A DNA stretch of 16,856 nt, taken from contig CALEYY010000014.1 of the NCBI GenBank assembly GCA_937928295.1, forward strand, positions 1-16,856. The letters run 5' to 3'. A program made the position numbers and the translations under genes. Numbering within the stretch: the first letter of the stretch is position 1; the number at the start of each line of letters is the position of its first letter. Below the pieces are notes generated by a model. That model was given only the letters and a program-made list of their open reading frames with translations. It ran no database searches and was not told the origin of the DNA. Below are positions 1 through 7,050 of this stretch, piece by piece. Source of the stretch: an uncultured Moraxellaceae bacterium (GTDB taxonomy: Bacteria > Pseudomonadota > Gammaproteobacteria > Pseudomonadales > Moraxellaceae).

Positions 1-1
1 C

Positions 2-223
2 GACTTCATGCAACGGCAGCATATTGATCCCGCCGAAGCGGTCAGGATTCATCAGGATGTGCAGGCTCGGCTCAGCCTCGGCATCCACTGGGGCACCTTC
101 ATTCTCACCGACGAAGCCATTCAGCAACCGCCGCTGGATCTCGCCGTGGCCTTGCAGCAAGCCGGCGTGGCCGCAGCGCAATTTCCGCGCTGGGCCATCG
201 GCGAGACGCACCGGCTTCCTTAA
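2..223 (+). CDS. MBL-fold metallo-hydrolase (NAPE-PLD/UlaG-like), C-terminal fragment
   Basis: Only the last ~73 residues are present; the frame is open at the left edge, so the gene starts outside the window. The visible stretch (DFMQRQHIDPAEAVRIHQD, then GIHWGTFILTDEA, then a final hydrophobic/GE segment) resembles the C-terminal end of metallo-beta-lactamase-fold hydrolases of the NAPE-phospholipase D-like/UlaG-like group. In those proteins the conserved 'HxGTF.LTDE' segment supplies a late histidine of the dinuclear metal site; here that residue is His27 of the part starting at the first visible Met. The catalytic HxHxDH motif would lie upstream and cannot be checked, so substrate is unknown. 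The gene ends 4 bp before the convergent SDR gene, with no room for a separate terminator. The family assignment rests on pattern recognition of the tail alone. Confidence 0.72.
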   Translation, partial: DFMQRQHIDPAEAVRIHQDVQARLSLGIHWGTFILTDEAIQQPPLDLAVALQQAGVAAAQFPRWAIGETHRLP

Positions 224-227
224 AAGC

Positions 228-1094
228 TCAGTCCTTCACGGCCTTCGGCTTCACTGCGCGGTGAAAGGCGTGCTGCGGCGGCATGCGATTGTGATCCGGC
301 AGCGGGAACAGCTTGGTATTGAGCGATGAACCGCCGTCCACACAGAGGCAGGCACCGGTCATGTACGACGCAGCCGGCGACAGCAGAAACACGATGGTGC
401 TGCTGATTTCATCCTCGTCACCCATACGCTTGGCCGGGATCAGGCCGCGCATTTGCGGAATTACTGTCTCGGCAAAGGCCGGGTCGTAGCGATCCATTCC
501 GCTGGATGCAATGAAGCCGGGCGCAACCGAGTTCACGCGCACACCGGCAAACGCCCACTCCACCGCTGCCGTTTCCGTAAAGCTGAACATGCCGGCACGC
601 GCCGCACCGGAGTGGCCCATGCCCGGCATACCGCGCCACATGTCGGCAATAATGTTCACGATGCTGCCGCCGTTGGCCAGCATGTACTGGTTGAACACTT
701 CGCGGGCAAACAGGAACCCGCCGGTGAGATTGCTGTTCACCACCGCATCCCAGCCTTTCTTGGAGATGTGCATCAGCGGTGACGGAAACTGGCCGCCGGC
801 ATTGTTGACCAGCCCGTGGATGGCTCCGCGCTCGGCCAACACCTGCGCCACGGCATCCTTCACCGCCTGCTCTTCACGAATGTCGAGGCTCACATACGAC
901 GCCGAACCGCCGTCTTCCACAATCTCGGCCACGGTTTTTTCCAGACGCTCGACCGAGCGACCCACCAGCACCACATGCGCGCCCAGCGAGGCTAATTCGT
1001 GCGCCGTGCAACGGCCTATGCCGGAGCCGCCGCCGGTGACAATATGAGTTTGACCCGCAAACAGGTCGGAGCGAAACACAGAACGATAAGACAT
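228..1094 (-). CDS. SDR-family oxidoreductase, PECR-like (probable trans-2-enoyl-CoA reductase)
   Basis: A 288-residue Rossmann-fold short-chain dehydrogenase/reductase. The dinucleotide-binding glycine motif TGGGSGIG is at residues 20-27 and the structural NNAG at 97-100. Where classical SDRs have YxxxK followed by AG, this protein reads HSGAARAG at 161-168, so Ser and Arg stand at the usual Tyr and Lys positions. That motif, the 'EWA..G(V/I)R(V/I)N.VAPG' block and the C-terminal 'VDGG.SL.T....PDH' segment match peroxisomal trans-2-enoyl-CoA reductase (PECR) as I recall it. The likely role is therefore NADP-dependent reduction of an enoyl-CoA in fatty-acid metabolism, in the cytoplasm; the substrate is inferred. 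The start is the Met at 1094, with a weak upstream AGGGAT as the only Shine-Dalgarno-like stretch. Bacterial relatives may be annotated simply as SDR oxidoreductase. Confidence 0.85.
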   Translation of the reverse strand: MSYRSVFRSDLFAGQTHIVTGGGSGIGRCTAHELASLGAHVVLVGRSVERLEKTVAEIVEDGGSASYVSLDIREEQAVKDAVAQVLAERGAIHGLVNNAGGQFPSPLMHISKKGWDAVVNSNLTGGFLFAREVFNQYMLANGGSIVNIIADMWRGMPGMGHSGAARAGMFSFTETAAVEWAFAGVRVNSVAPGFIASSGMDRYDPAFAETVIPQMRGLIPAKRMGDEDEISSTIVFLLSPAASYMTGACLCVDGGSSLNTKLFPLPDHNRMPPQHAFHRAVKPKAVKD

Positions 1095-1211
1095 GAGAAA
1101 TCCCTAATACATAAGCAAGCAGAAAATGCCCGCACATGACACAAGAGCGTGACCGTAAAGTCAATTACGAATATGCGGGGATCTCATGCCTTGCCGGGCA
1201 ACCATCCTGCC

Positions 1212-1439
1212 TCAGGATTTCAGCTGATTAACAACAAAGAGCAGCACGATCGCCCCGATCAATGCCGTCACAAAGCCGCCGGCGGCAATGCCGACAGACT
1301 GGAACACGAAGCCGCCGATCACCGAGCCCAGCACGCCAACGACCATATTGCCGAGCAGACCCTTGCCGCTGCCTTTCATGATCAGACCCGCCAGCCAGCC
1401 GGCAATGGCACCAATAAGCAGAAATCCGATGATATGCAT
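1212..1439 (-). CDS. GlsB/YeaQ/YmgE-family stress response membrane protein
   Basis: A 75-residue, very hydrophobic protein of the 'transglycosylase-associated' GlsB/YeaQ/YmgE family. The sequence shows the family pattern: an N-terminal membrane segment (IIGFLLIGAIAGWLAGLI), a short polar turn with KGSGKG, a glycine-rich second segment (GNMVVGVLGSVIGGFVF) and a third segment ending VLLFVVNQLK. It should be an inner-membrane protein with about three helices. Family members are associated with general or envelope stress but have no established biochemical activity. An AGGAG about 8 nt upstream supports the start. It lies 43 bp downstream of the beta-propeller lipoprotein gene on the same strand, so co-transcription is possible. 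Confidence 0.88.
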   Translation of the reverse strand: MHIIGFLLIGAIAGWLAGLIMKGSGKGLLGNMVVGVLGSVIGGFVFQSVGIAAGGFVTALIGAIVLLFVVNQLKS

Positions 1440-1482
1440 GACGCATGCTCCTGATAGATGAATCGTTATTTTTGCACGCGCA

Positions 1483-2457
1483 TCAGCGCGCGTTCGGCCT
1501 GAGGATACTCAAGCGGTTGCCATACGGCGATGAAGTATCGCCAATGATGCCTTTTTGCGTGATGAGCAGATCGCCGGGTGCAAACAGCGGCCCGTTGCTC
1601 AGGCGCACGCTGGACGGAAACGCCAACCCCAGCGGATCGGTCTGCTGCAGAATGCTGCCGTCAAAGCCGACCAGCGCCACACTGCCCTGCACATACAGCG
1701 ACACCAGCAAGCCCTCGCCCACCACGCTCAGGTCATCGGCAATGGATGGCAACGAGGCGATGACCTGGCGCTCGCCGGGCAGGCCATCGCTGCCGATCAG
1801 GATGCGCTCGATGCGGCCCAGCGCCGGCGGCATGAGGCTGCTGTCTGTCACATAGAGTTCACGGCCGCGAATGGCGATGCCGTTCGGCGCGGTCAGACCG
1901 CTGGCCAGCCAAACCTCCTGCTTAAGCACCTTGAACGGGTCGGCCGAGTCCAGCACCACGCGCACGATCTTCGGATCCGGCAACGCCGTCGTCGCCAATG
2001 GGCCATTGGTCAGGTACAGCGCGCCATCCGGCCCGGCAGCCAGGCCATTGGGCGCTGCCAGGCCGTACTCGTGAATCGCTTGCAACTTGGGCGATGCCGT
2101 CAGACGAGCGGCATAGAGCCGGCCATCGAAGCAATTGGCGTAGAGCACATCGCCGCGCTGGGCCAGCCCGGTGAAATTGCAGGCGGCATCGTTAATCGGC
2201 GCTGCTGTATACGCATCGCCGCTGCGAAGAATTTCAAACACCCCCGTACCGCCCGATACAAACACTCGGCCATCCGGCGTGGTCAGCGTGTTTTCGGCAT
2301 CGGGGATAGTGGCAATGTCGATCACCTGACCGCAGGCGTTGGACACACACAGCGGCATGATGGGCGCCGTGTCTGGAGCCAACGAGGCCGGAATATCGCT
2401 TTCGCTGCCACAAGCAGCGAGCAGCAGGGGCAGCAGGCAGATCAGTCGTCGCATCAT
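1483..2457 (-). CDS. SMP-30/NHL-like beta-propeller lipoprotein
   Basis: A 324-residue predicted lipoprotein. The frame is open 14 codons further upstream (to 2499), but I place the start at the first of two tandem Met codons (2457). A purine-rich AAGAAGAA lies just upstream, and the protein then begins with a compact lipoprotein signal, MMRRLICLLPLLLAAC, with the lipobox LLAAC and acylated Cys at residue 16. The mature part has repeated 'NGLA.GPDGALYL.N', 'NGIAIRGRELYVTDS' and 'DDLSVVGEGLLVSL' motifs, typical of six-bladed SMP-30/gluconolactonase or NHL-type propellers. It is probably anchored in the cell envelope, facing the periplasm or the surface. No catalytic metal site can be assigned with confidence, so enzyme activity is undecided. 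It is divergent from the alpha/beta hydrolase gene, with about 120 bp between starts. Confidence 0.8.
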   Translation of the reverse strand: MMRRLICLLPLLLAACGSESDIPASLAPDTAPIMPLCVSNACGQVIDIATIPDAENTLTTPDGRVFVSGGTGVFEILRSGDAYTAAPINDAACNFTGLAQRGDVLYANCFDGRLYAARLTASPKLQAIHEYGLAAPNGLAAGPDGALYLTNGPLATTALPDPKIVRVVLDSADPFKVLKQEVWLASGLTAPNGIAIRGRELYVTDSSLMPPALGRIERILIGSDGLPGERQVIASLPSIADDLSVVGEGLLVSLYVQGSVALVGFDGSILQQTDPLGLAFPSSVRLSNGPLFAPGDLLITQKGIIGDTSSPYGNRLSILRPNAR

Positions 2458-2580
2458 GGATGTTCTTCTTGTTTTTGTTGTCGGGTCAGCGTTCGCCAAA
2501 CGGGTGGCTGTAACGCGAGCATGTGCCGATGGTACATTCAGGCCATCACTTTTCAGAAACTCATTCTTTGCGAGGCCCGC

Positions 2581-3462
2581 ATGTCTGCCGAACTCTTCAC
2601 CCTGCCTGTCGCCGTGCCCGCCGCATCAAATTACGCCGTGCCCGTCCGTTGGTTCCATGCTGACAGCAAAGAGGCCAACAGCAACGGCGCTGTCATTATG
2701 TTGATGCCGGCGCTAGGCATCCCAGCGCGCTACTACGATCCGCTCGCCAGCGCCCTGCAGGCCGCCGGCACCTCCGTGCTGATCATGGAGCAGCGCGGCC
2801 ACGGCGACAGCGCCCTGCGACCCTCGCGCAGCGTCGACTTCGGCTACCGCGAAGCACTCGATGAAGACATTCCCGCCCTCCTCGACTGGCTGCAAAGCCA
2901 ACGACCCGGCCAGCCCGTCGTGCTCATGGGCCACAGTCTCGGCGGCCACTACGCCAGCATGACGGCCGGCCGCAGCCCTGAGCGCATTGCCGGCGTCATC
3001 CTCAGCGCCTGCGGCACAGCCTACTATGAAGCTTTCGATGGCAAAGTACGCAACCAGCTGCGCGTGCTCATCATGATGATCCCCATGCTGACCCGCGCCT
3101 TCGGCTACTACCCCGGCGACAAGGTCGGCTTCGGCGGCCGCGAAGCGCGCCGGCTCATGCAAGACTGGCTGCAGCTGGCGCGTCACAACCGATACGCCGC
3201 CATCGGGCTCGATGAAGATCTGGAAGCCGGCATCCGGCGCTTCAACAAACCCCTGCTGATGCTGCGCATGGCCGACGATGACTTTGCCCCGAAAGCCGCC
3301 ATGGATGCGATGCGCGCCCGCTACAGCAGCGCTCAGGTAAGCGAGCGCGTGCTCGATGCCGCCACACTGGGTGATCGCGCCGATCATCTGCGCTGGATAC
3401 GCACGCCACAAGCCGTGGCTAGGGAAGTCCGTGACTGGCTAACCAGCCACGCTTGGCAATAA
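2581..3462 (+). CDS. Alpha/beta-fold hydrolase (putative serine hydrolase)
   Basis: A 293-residue alpha/beta hydrolase. The nucleophile elbow is GHSLG (residues 117-121, Ser119). An oxyanion-region sequence MLMPALGIPARYYDPLA follows strand 3, and a QRGHGDS motif is at 71-77. The acid is probably Asp232 or a neighbour in MADDDF, and the histidine is His269 in DRADHLRW, giving a plausible Ser-Asp-His triad. Length and layout fit the COG4757-type 'predicted alpha/beta hydrolase' group; the substrate is unknown. The same frame is open upstream to 1555, but that part is only the antisense of the propeller gene. The ATG at 2581 starts the domain cleanly and has GAGG about 6 nt upstream. No signal peptide, so cytoplasmic. 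It converges on fumC with a 25-bp gap. Confidence 0.85.
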   Translation: MSAELFTLPVAVPAASNYAVPVRWFHADSKEANSNGAVIMLMPALGIPARYYDPLASALQAAGTSVLIMEQRGHGDSALRPSRSVDFGYREALDEDIPALLDWLQSQRPGQPVVLMGHSLGGHYASMTAGRSPERIAGVILSACGTAYYEAFDGKVRNQLRVLIMMIPMLTRAFGYYPGDKVGFGGREARRLMQDWLQLARHNRYAAIGLDEDLEAGIRRFNKPLLMLRMADDDFAPKAAMDAMRARYSSAQVSERVLDAATLGDRADHLRWIRTPQAVAREVRDWLTSHAWQ

Positions 3463-3487
3463 CGGCGAGCAATCAAGCCGCCGGAGC

Positions 3488-4885
3488 CTAAGCCGGCCCC
3501 AGCATCTGCTCCGGCCGTACCACGCGGTCGAATTCCTCGGCACTGACGAAGCCGCCGGCGACCGCCTCCTCGCGCAGCGTCGTGCCGTTGTGATGCGCGC
3601 GCTTGGCAATCAGCGCGGCATTGTCATAGCCAATCACCGGTGCCAAGGCCGTCACCAGCATCAGCGAGCGCTCCACCAGCTCAGCAATGCGCGCCTCGTT
3701 GGCGCTCATGCCGCTGATGCAATGATCGGTGAAGCTGCGTGCGGCATCCGCCAGCAAGCGGATGGACTGCAGCACATTGTAGGCAATCACCGGCTTGAAC
3801 ACATTCAGCTCAAAATGCCCCTGAGCCCCGGCAATCGTAACGGTCACATGATTGCCCATGACCTGCGCGCAGACCATGGTCAGCGCCTCGCACTGGGTCG
3901 GATTGACCTTGCCCGGCATGATCGACGAGCCCGGCTCATTCTCCGGCAAAGACAGCTCGCCAAGACCCGAGCGCGGCCCGGAGCCGAGCAGCCGGATATC
4001 GTTGGCAATCTTGTTGAGACTGACCGCCAGCGTGTTGAGCACGCCCGACAGCTCGACCAGCGCATCGTGACTGGCCAGCGCCTCGAACTTGTTCAGCGCC
4101 GTCACAAACGGCAACCCGGTGCAGCGCGCCACCTCGGCGGCAAAGAGCTTGTCGAAACCGATGGGCGCATTCAGGCCGGTGCCCACGGCGGTGCCGCCCT
4201 GCGCCAGCGGATACAGGCGCGGCAAGGCATCGTGCACGCGCGCCAGCCCCAGCTGCAGCTGCATGGCATAGCCGGAGAACTCCTGGCCCAGCGTCAGCGG
4301 CGTGGCATCCTGCAAATGCGTGCGACCGATCTTGATGATGTGCTGCCAGCCCTCGGCGCGCTCCGCCAGTGCCTGCTGCAAATGCCGCAACGCCGGCTCC
4401 AGGCGGCCGTGAGTCTCCTCGACCACGGCAATGTGCATGGCCGTCGGGAAGCTGTCGTTGGATGACTGGCTGAGGTTGCAATGATCGTTGGGATGCACCG
4501 GCTGCTTGCTGCCCATCACACCACCCAGGCGCTGGCTGGCGAGATTGGCGATGACCTCGTTGGCATTCATGTTCGACTGCGTGCCGGAGCCGGTCTGCCA
4601 GACCACCAGCGGAAAGTGTGCATCCAGGCTGCCGTCCATGACCGCCAGCGCGGCCTCGGCAATGGCCTCGCCCAGGCTCGACTCGATGCGACCGAGCGTG
4701 AGGTTGGCGCGCGCGGCACAATGCTTGACCATGCCCAGCGCACGGATCAACGGTGCTGGCATGCGTTCGCCGCCGATGTCGAAGTTCTGCAGCGAGCGCT
4801 GCGTCTGTGCACCCCAATAGCGATCCGCCGGCACCTCGATGGCACCGAAGCTGTCGCTCTCGCTACGAGTCGGTTGCCGGCTCAT
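3488..4885 (-). CDS. fumC: Class II fumarate hydratase
   Basis: A 465-residue class II fumarase, which interconverts fumarate and L-malate in the TCA cycle as a cytoplasmic homotetramer. Visible landmarks: the N-terminal 'GAIEVPADRYWGAQTQRSL', TGSGTQSNMNANEV, the substrate-binding SSNDSFPTAMH block, the catalytic-base region GRTHLQDATP (His190, equivalent to E. coli His188) and the superfamily signature GSSIMPGKVNP at 319-329, which carries the mobile catalytic serine. The length is normal for the family. The frame is open upstream to 4987, but that part is out of frame with, and overlaps, the DUF2789 gene. The Met at 4885 gives the standard fumarase N-terminus and shares an ATGA overlap with the DUF2789 stop. 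With no clear Shine-Dalgarno of its own, fumC translation is probably coupled to that gene. Confidence 0.96.
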   Translation of the reverse strand: MSRQPTRSESDSFGAIEVPADRYWGAQTQRSLQNFDIGGERMPAPLIRALGMVKHCAARANLTLGRIESSLGEAIAEAALAVMDGSLDAHFPLVVWQTGSGTQSNMNANEVIANLASQRLGGVMGSKQPVHPNDHCNLSQSSNDSFPTAMHIAVVEETHGRLEPALRHLQQALAERAEGWQHIIKIGRTHLQDATPLTLGQEFSGYAMQLQLGLARVHDALPRLYPLAQGGTAVGTGLNAPIGFDKLFAAEVARCTGLPFVTALNKFEALASHDALVELSGVLNTLAVSLNKIANDIRLLGSGPRSGLGELSLPENEPGSSIMPGKVNPTQCEALTMVCAQVMGNHVTVTIAGAQGHFELNVFKPVIAYNVLQSIRLLADAARSFTDHCISGMSANEARIAELVERSLMLVTALAPVIGYDNAALIAKRAHHNGTTLREEAVAGGFVSAEEFDRVVRPEQMLGPA

Positions 4886-5115
4886 GAGCAGCGCATCAAG
4901 GCATTGAGCTGATCCACCGCCGATGCCCAGTCCGAGTCCTCGCGCATGGCATCGCGGATGAACTGAGCCTGCATCGGCGTCCAGCATTCGGCACGATGCA
5001 GCAAGACATCCGAGGCCAGACGATGCTGATGCGCATACGCCGAAATCGCGTCATCCGTGCTAGCGAGGCCCATCTGGGCAAAGAGGTTGTTGAGGCTGTG
5101 AGTCGAGGTATCCAT
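4882..5115 (-). CDS. DUF2789 family protein
   Basis: A 77-residue protein matching the DUF2789 pattern: 'HSLNNLFAQMGL' at the N-terminus, 'HRLASDVLLHRAECWTPMQAQF' in the middle and a terminal 'DWASAVDQLNALM'. It should be a small cytoplasmic helical protein; no function is known to me. The start at 5115 is chosen over the longer open frame (to 5238) because it begins the conserved block and has AGGAG at 5122-5126 on the minus strand with a 6-nt spacer. Upstream codons run into the tRNA terminator. Its stop overlaps the fumC start by 4 bp (ATGA), indicating one mRNA and translational coupling. A perfect 8-bp hairpin (5125-5145) overlaps the Shine-Dalgarno. Confidence 0.88.
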   Translation of the reverse strand: MDTSTHSLNNLFAQMGLASTDDAISAYAHQHRLASDVLLHRAECWTPMQAQFIRDAMREDSDWASAVDQLNALMRCS

Positions 5116-5124
5116 GACGAGCTC

Positions 5125-5145
5125 CTCATGGCGAGAGGCCATGAG
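5125..5145 (-). promoter_or_regulatory. Hairpin overlapping the DUF2789 ribosome-binding site
   Basis: Arms CTCATGGC (5125-5132) and GCCATGAG (5138-5145) are perfectly complementary over 8 bp with a 5-nt loop. On the minus-strand mRNA the 3' arm shares two bases with the AGGAG Shine-Dalgarno (5126-5122) of the DUF2789 gene. A folded stem would partly mask the site and could influence translation of both DUF2789 and the coupled fumC. The structure is seen directly; a regulatory role is inference. Confidence 0.45.
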
Positions 5146-5192
5146 AACATCATGAACTTGCCGGACTTTTAAAGCAAAAAGCCAGAAAGCAA

Positions 5193-5220
5193 AAAGCCCG
5201 GTCATTTCTGACCGGGCTTT
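5193..5220 (-). terminator. Rho-independent terminator of the tRNA-Ala/tRNA-Glu operon
   Basis: A perfect 12-bp stem (AAAGCCCGGTCA at 5193-5204, complement at 5209-5220) with a 4-nt loop begins 6 nt past the encoded CCA of tRNA-Glu. On the minus strand the stem ends in GGGCTTTTTGC, giving a T-run. It isolates the tRNA operon from the downstream DUF2789-fumC unit. The flanking AGCAAAAAGCCC...GGGCTTTGCT design recurs at about 15959-15995. Confidence 0.9.
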
Positions 5221-5226
5221 GCTATT

Positions 5227-5301
5227 TGGTGACCCCACCGGGAATCGAACCCGGGTTACCGCCGTGAAAGGGCGATGTCCTAACCGCTAGACGATGGGGC
5301 C
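5227..5301 (-). tRNA. tRNA-Glu (anticodon TTC)
   Basis: Reads as a complete cloverleaf on the minus strand. The acceptor GGCCCCA pairs with TGGGGTC (one G-U), and the D-arm contains CGTCTAGCGGTTAGGAC. The anticodon loop is CTTTCAC with anticodon TTC (complement of 5266-5268). The T-arm is CCGGG/TTCGATT/CCCGG, the discriminator is A and the CCA is encoded (complement of 5227-5229). It is the second gene of a two-tRNA operon, only 5 bp after tRNA-Ala. Its synthetase gene, gltX, is elsewhere in this window. Confidence 0.97.
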
Positions 5302-5306
5302 AAACG

Positions 5307-5382
<76 letters not shown>

Positions 5383-5427
5383 ACGATACTGAACAACATC
5401 TGGGTGTGTCGTCGTTCAGTGGCGCGA

Positions 5428-5456
5428 ATCTTAGGGATGCCGGTCAAAGCTGTCAA
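5428..5456 (-). promoter_or_regulatory. Promoter of the tRNA-Ala/tRNA-Glu operon
   Basis: On the minus strand a perfect -35 TTGACA (complement of 5451-5456) is followed by exactly 17 nt and a -10 TAAGAT (complement of 5428-5433). Immediately downstream is a GC-rich discriminator, TCGCGCC, typical of stable-RNA promoters under stringent (ppGpp) control. Transcription should start near 5420. The promoter lies about 40-70 bp past the gap stop codon. Confidence 0.85.
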
Positions 5457-5497
5457 CACGCTTGTCACAAAAAGATGGCTGTCTGCACAAGGATTGC

Positions 5498-6538
5498 TCA
5501 AGCCGCCGAAAAACCGGCCAGAATTGCCGAAACATCGAGCATGCGGTTGGCAAATCCCCACTCGTTGTCGTACCAGGCACAGACTTTCACGGTGCGCCCG
5601 ATGACCTGCGTCAGCGTCAAATCCGCCGTGCACGAAGCCGGATCATGATTGAAATCAATCGATACTAGGGGCTCATCACACACCTTCATCACCGCCGCCA
5701 GCGGCCCCGCCGCGGCCGCGCGCAACAGACCGTTGACTTCTGCCACGGTGGTTTCATGCGTCAGCGTCAAGGTCAGATCGACCAGCGAGACATTCAGTGT
5801 CGGCACGCGCATGGCATAGCCGTCCAGACGCCCGGCCAGCTCCGGGATCACCAGGCCAATGGCGGCAGCCGCACCCGTACGCGTCGGAATCATCGAATGC
5901 GTGGCGGCACGAGCCCGGCGCAGATCGCCTTGATAGACATCCGTAAGTACCTGATCGTTGGTCACCGAGTGAATGGTGACCATCAGGCCCTGCTCGATGT
6001 TCAAAGCCTGATGCAGAGGCAGTATCAGCGGTGCCAGGCAGTTGGTCGTGCAGGAAGCATTGGAGACGATGCGGTCGCTGGCTGTCAGCAGATGATGATT
6101 GATGCCATAGACCACCGTTTTGACATTGGCACCCGCCGGAGCAGAGATCAGCACACGCCGGGCACCAGCCGCCAGATGGACTGCTGCCTTGTCGGCAGAG
6201 GTGTAATGACCGGTGCACTCCAGCACCAGATCAATATCGAGCTCACGCCACGGCAGTTGCTGCGGATCAGCTTCGGCCAGCATGCGGATACGCTGACCAT
6301 TGACCACGAGAAAGTCCTGACGCGTACCCGCCACATCCTCGCTGATCGTGGTGACCGTACCGGCAAAATGCCCGTGGGTGCTGTCATGACGCGTCAGATG
6401 GGCATGGGTTGCGAGATCGCCAAGGTCATTGATCGCGACAATCTGCAACTGCCCGAAGTCGCTGCCGTGTTCATGCCAGGCGCGCAAGATGTTGCGACCG
6501 ATTCGGCCATAGCCATTAATAGCAATACGAAGTGCCAT
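5498..6538 (-). CDS. gap: Type I glyceraldehyde-3-phosphate dehydrogenase
   Basis: A 346-residue phosphorylating GAPDH, oxidising glyceraldehyde-3-phosphate to 1,3-bisphosphoglycerate in glycolysis (or the reverse) as a cytoplasmic tetramer. The NAD-binding start is INGYGRIGRN (7-16), and Asp38 in AINDLGD suggests NAD preference. The active-site SNASCTTNC is at 159-167 with Cys163, and the partner His190 is in TIHSVTNDQ. The C-terminal WYDNEWGFANRM is intact. The block from 'TNDQVLTDVY' to 'RVPTLNVSLVDL' is GAPDH-like rather than erythrose-4-phosphate dehydrogenase (Epd)-like, although DFNHDP occurs in both. A GGAG lies about 9 nt upstream of the start. The gene begins 18 bp after the Lrp/AsnC regulator on the same strand, so the two are probably co-transcribed. 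No clear terminator follows before the tRNA promoter. Confidence 0.93.
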   Translation of the reverse strand: MALRIAINGYGRIGRNILRAWHEHGSDFGQLQIVAINDLGDLATHAHLTRHDSTHGHFAGTVTTISEDVAGTRQDFLVVNGQRIRMLAEADPQQLPWRELDIDLVLECTGHYTSADKAAVHLAAGARRVLISAPAGANVKTVVYGINHHLLTASDRIVSNASCTTNCLAPLILPLHQALNIEQGLMVTIHSVTNDQVLTDVYQGDLRRARAATHSMIPTRTGAAAAIGLVIPELAGRLDGYAMRVPTLNVSLVDLTLTLTHETTVAEVNGLLRAAAAGPLAAVMKVCDEPLVSIDFNHDPASCTADLTLTQVIGRTVKVCAWYDNEWGFANRMLDVSAILAGFSAA

Positions 6539-6556
6539 ACATGAACTCCGTCAGAC

Positions 6557-7042
6557 TCAGAGATAACTCAACGGCAAGGCCGTGGTATCGATCACTTTAC
6601 GCATCACGAAGCTCGAATGTACGCCACTCACGCCTTCGATGCGCGTGATCTTGTCGAGCAGAAATGCCTGATAGGCATCCATGTCCGGCACCACGACCTT
6701 GAGCAAGTAGTCGGCGCTCTGGCCGGTGATGAGGTAACACTGCTGCACCTCTTCGTAAGTGCGCACCGTGGCCTCGAAATTCTCGAAGCGCTCTGGCGTA
6801 TGGCGATCCATGCTGATCTGGATGAGTACGGTCAGGCCCAGGCCCAGCGCCTTGCTGTCGAGCAAGGCGGCACGCCCGCGAATCACACCGGCCTCCTCCA
6901 GCTTCTGCACCCGTCGCGAACAGGGCGATGGCGACAGACCGACGCGTTCAGCCAGCTCCAGGTTGGATAAACCACCATCCTGCTGCAAGGCGGCAAGAAT
7001 TAGTCGATCATGACGGTCAAATTTCGCTGAATATTCATTCAT
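6557..7042 (-). CDS. Lrp/AsnC-family transcriptional regulator
   Basis: A 161-residue feast/famine regulator. The N-terminal winged helix-turn-helix is clear: FDRHDRLILAALQQDGGLSN leads into LAERVGLSPSPCSRRVQKLE, followed by AGVIRGRAALLD. The C-terminal half is the RAM/AsnC ligand-binding and oligomerisation domain, with VQQCYLITGQSADYLLKVV and ITRIEGVSGVHSSFVMRKV. It is a cytoplasmic DNA-binding protein that probably senses an amino acid; which one cannot be told. It sits upstream of gap on the same strand (18-bp gap) and is divergent from leuA, making leuA, gap and its own gene candidate targets. The leader has an inverted repeat beginning 8 bp upstream of the start codon and no good Shine-Dalgarno. 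Confidence 0.93.
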   Translation of the reverse strand: MNEYSAKFDRHDRLILAALQQDGGLSNLELAERVGLSPSPCSRRVQKLEEAGVIRGRAALLDSKALGLGLTVLIQISMDRHTPERFENFEATVRTYEEVQQCYLITGQSADYLLKVVVPDMDAYQAFLLDKITRIEGVSGVHSSFVMRKVIDTTALPLSYL

Positions 7043-7050
7043 AGCAATAA

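Noticed and set aside
1476..1493. GC-rich inverted repeat at the end of the propeller gene read as a terminator
   Set aside because: On the gene's strand the hairpin is followed by an A-rich, not T-rich, stretch, so it cannot be a normal intrinsic terminator.
1555..2580. Long in-frame upstream extension of the alpha/beta hydrolase (to 635 residues)
   Set aside because: The extra part is the antisense of the propeller lipoprotein gene and is Arg/Gln/His-rich with no domain features. The hydrolase domain begins cleanly at the ATG at 2581, which has a GAGG upstream.
3590..4465. Plus-strand frame of about 290 codons opposite fumC
   Set aside because: It is the GC-rich antisense shadow of a fully recognisable fumarase, with no domain of its own and no ribosome-binding site.
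4886..4987. N-terminal extension of fumarase to 499 residues
   Set aside because: The extension overlaps DUF2789 in another frame and does not resemble fumarase. The Met at 4885 gives the normal family length and start.
5498..6538. Erythrose-4-phosphate dehydrogenase (Epd) instead of GAPDH
   Set aside because: The 'TNDQVLTDVY' and 'MIPTRTGAAAAIGLVIPEL' blocks and SCTTNCLAP are GAPDH-type; Epd has a different sequence at each, as recalled from E. coli.
5756..6544. Plus-strand frame of about 260 codons opposite gap
   Set aside because: Shadow of GAPDH; Gln/His/Arg-rich with no recognisable fold.
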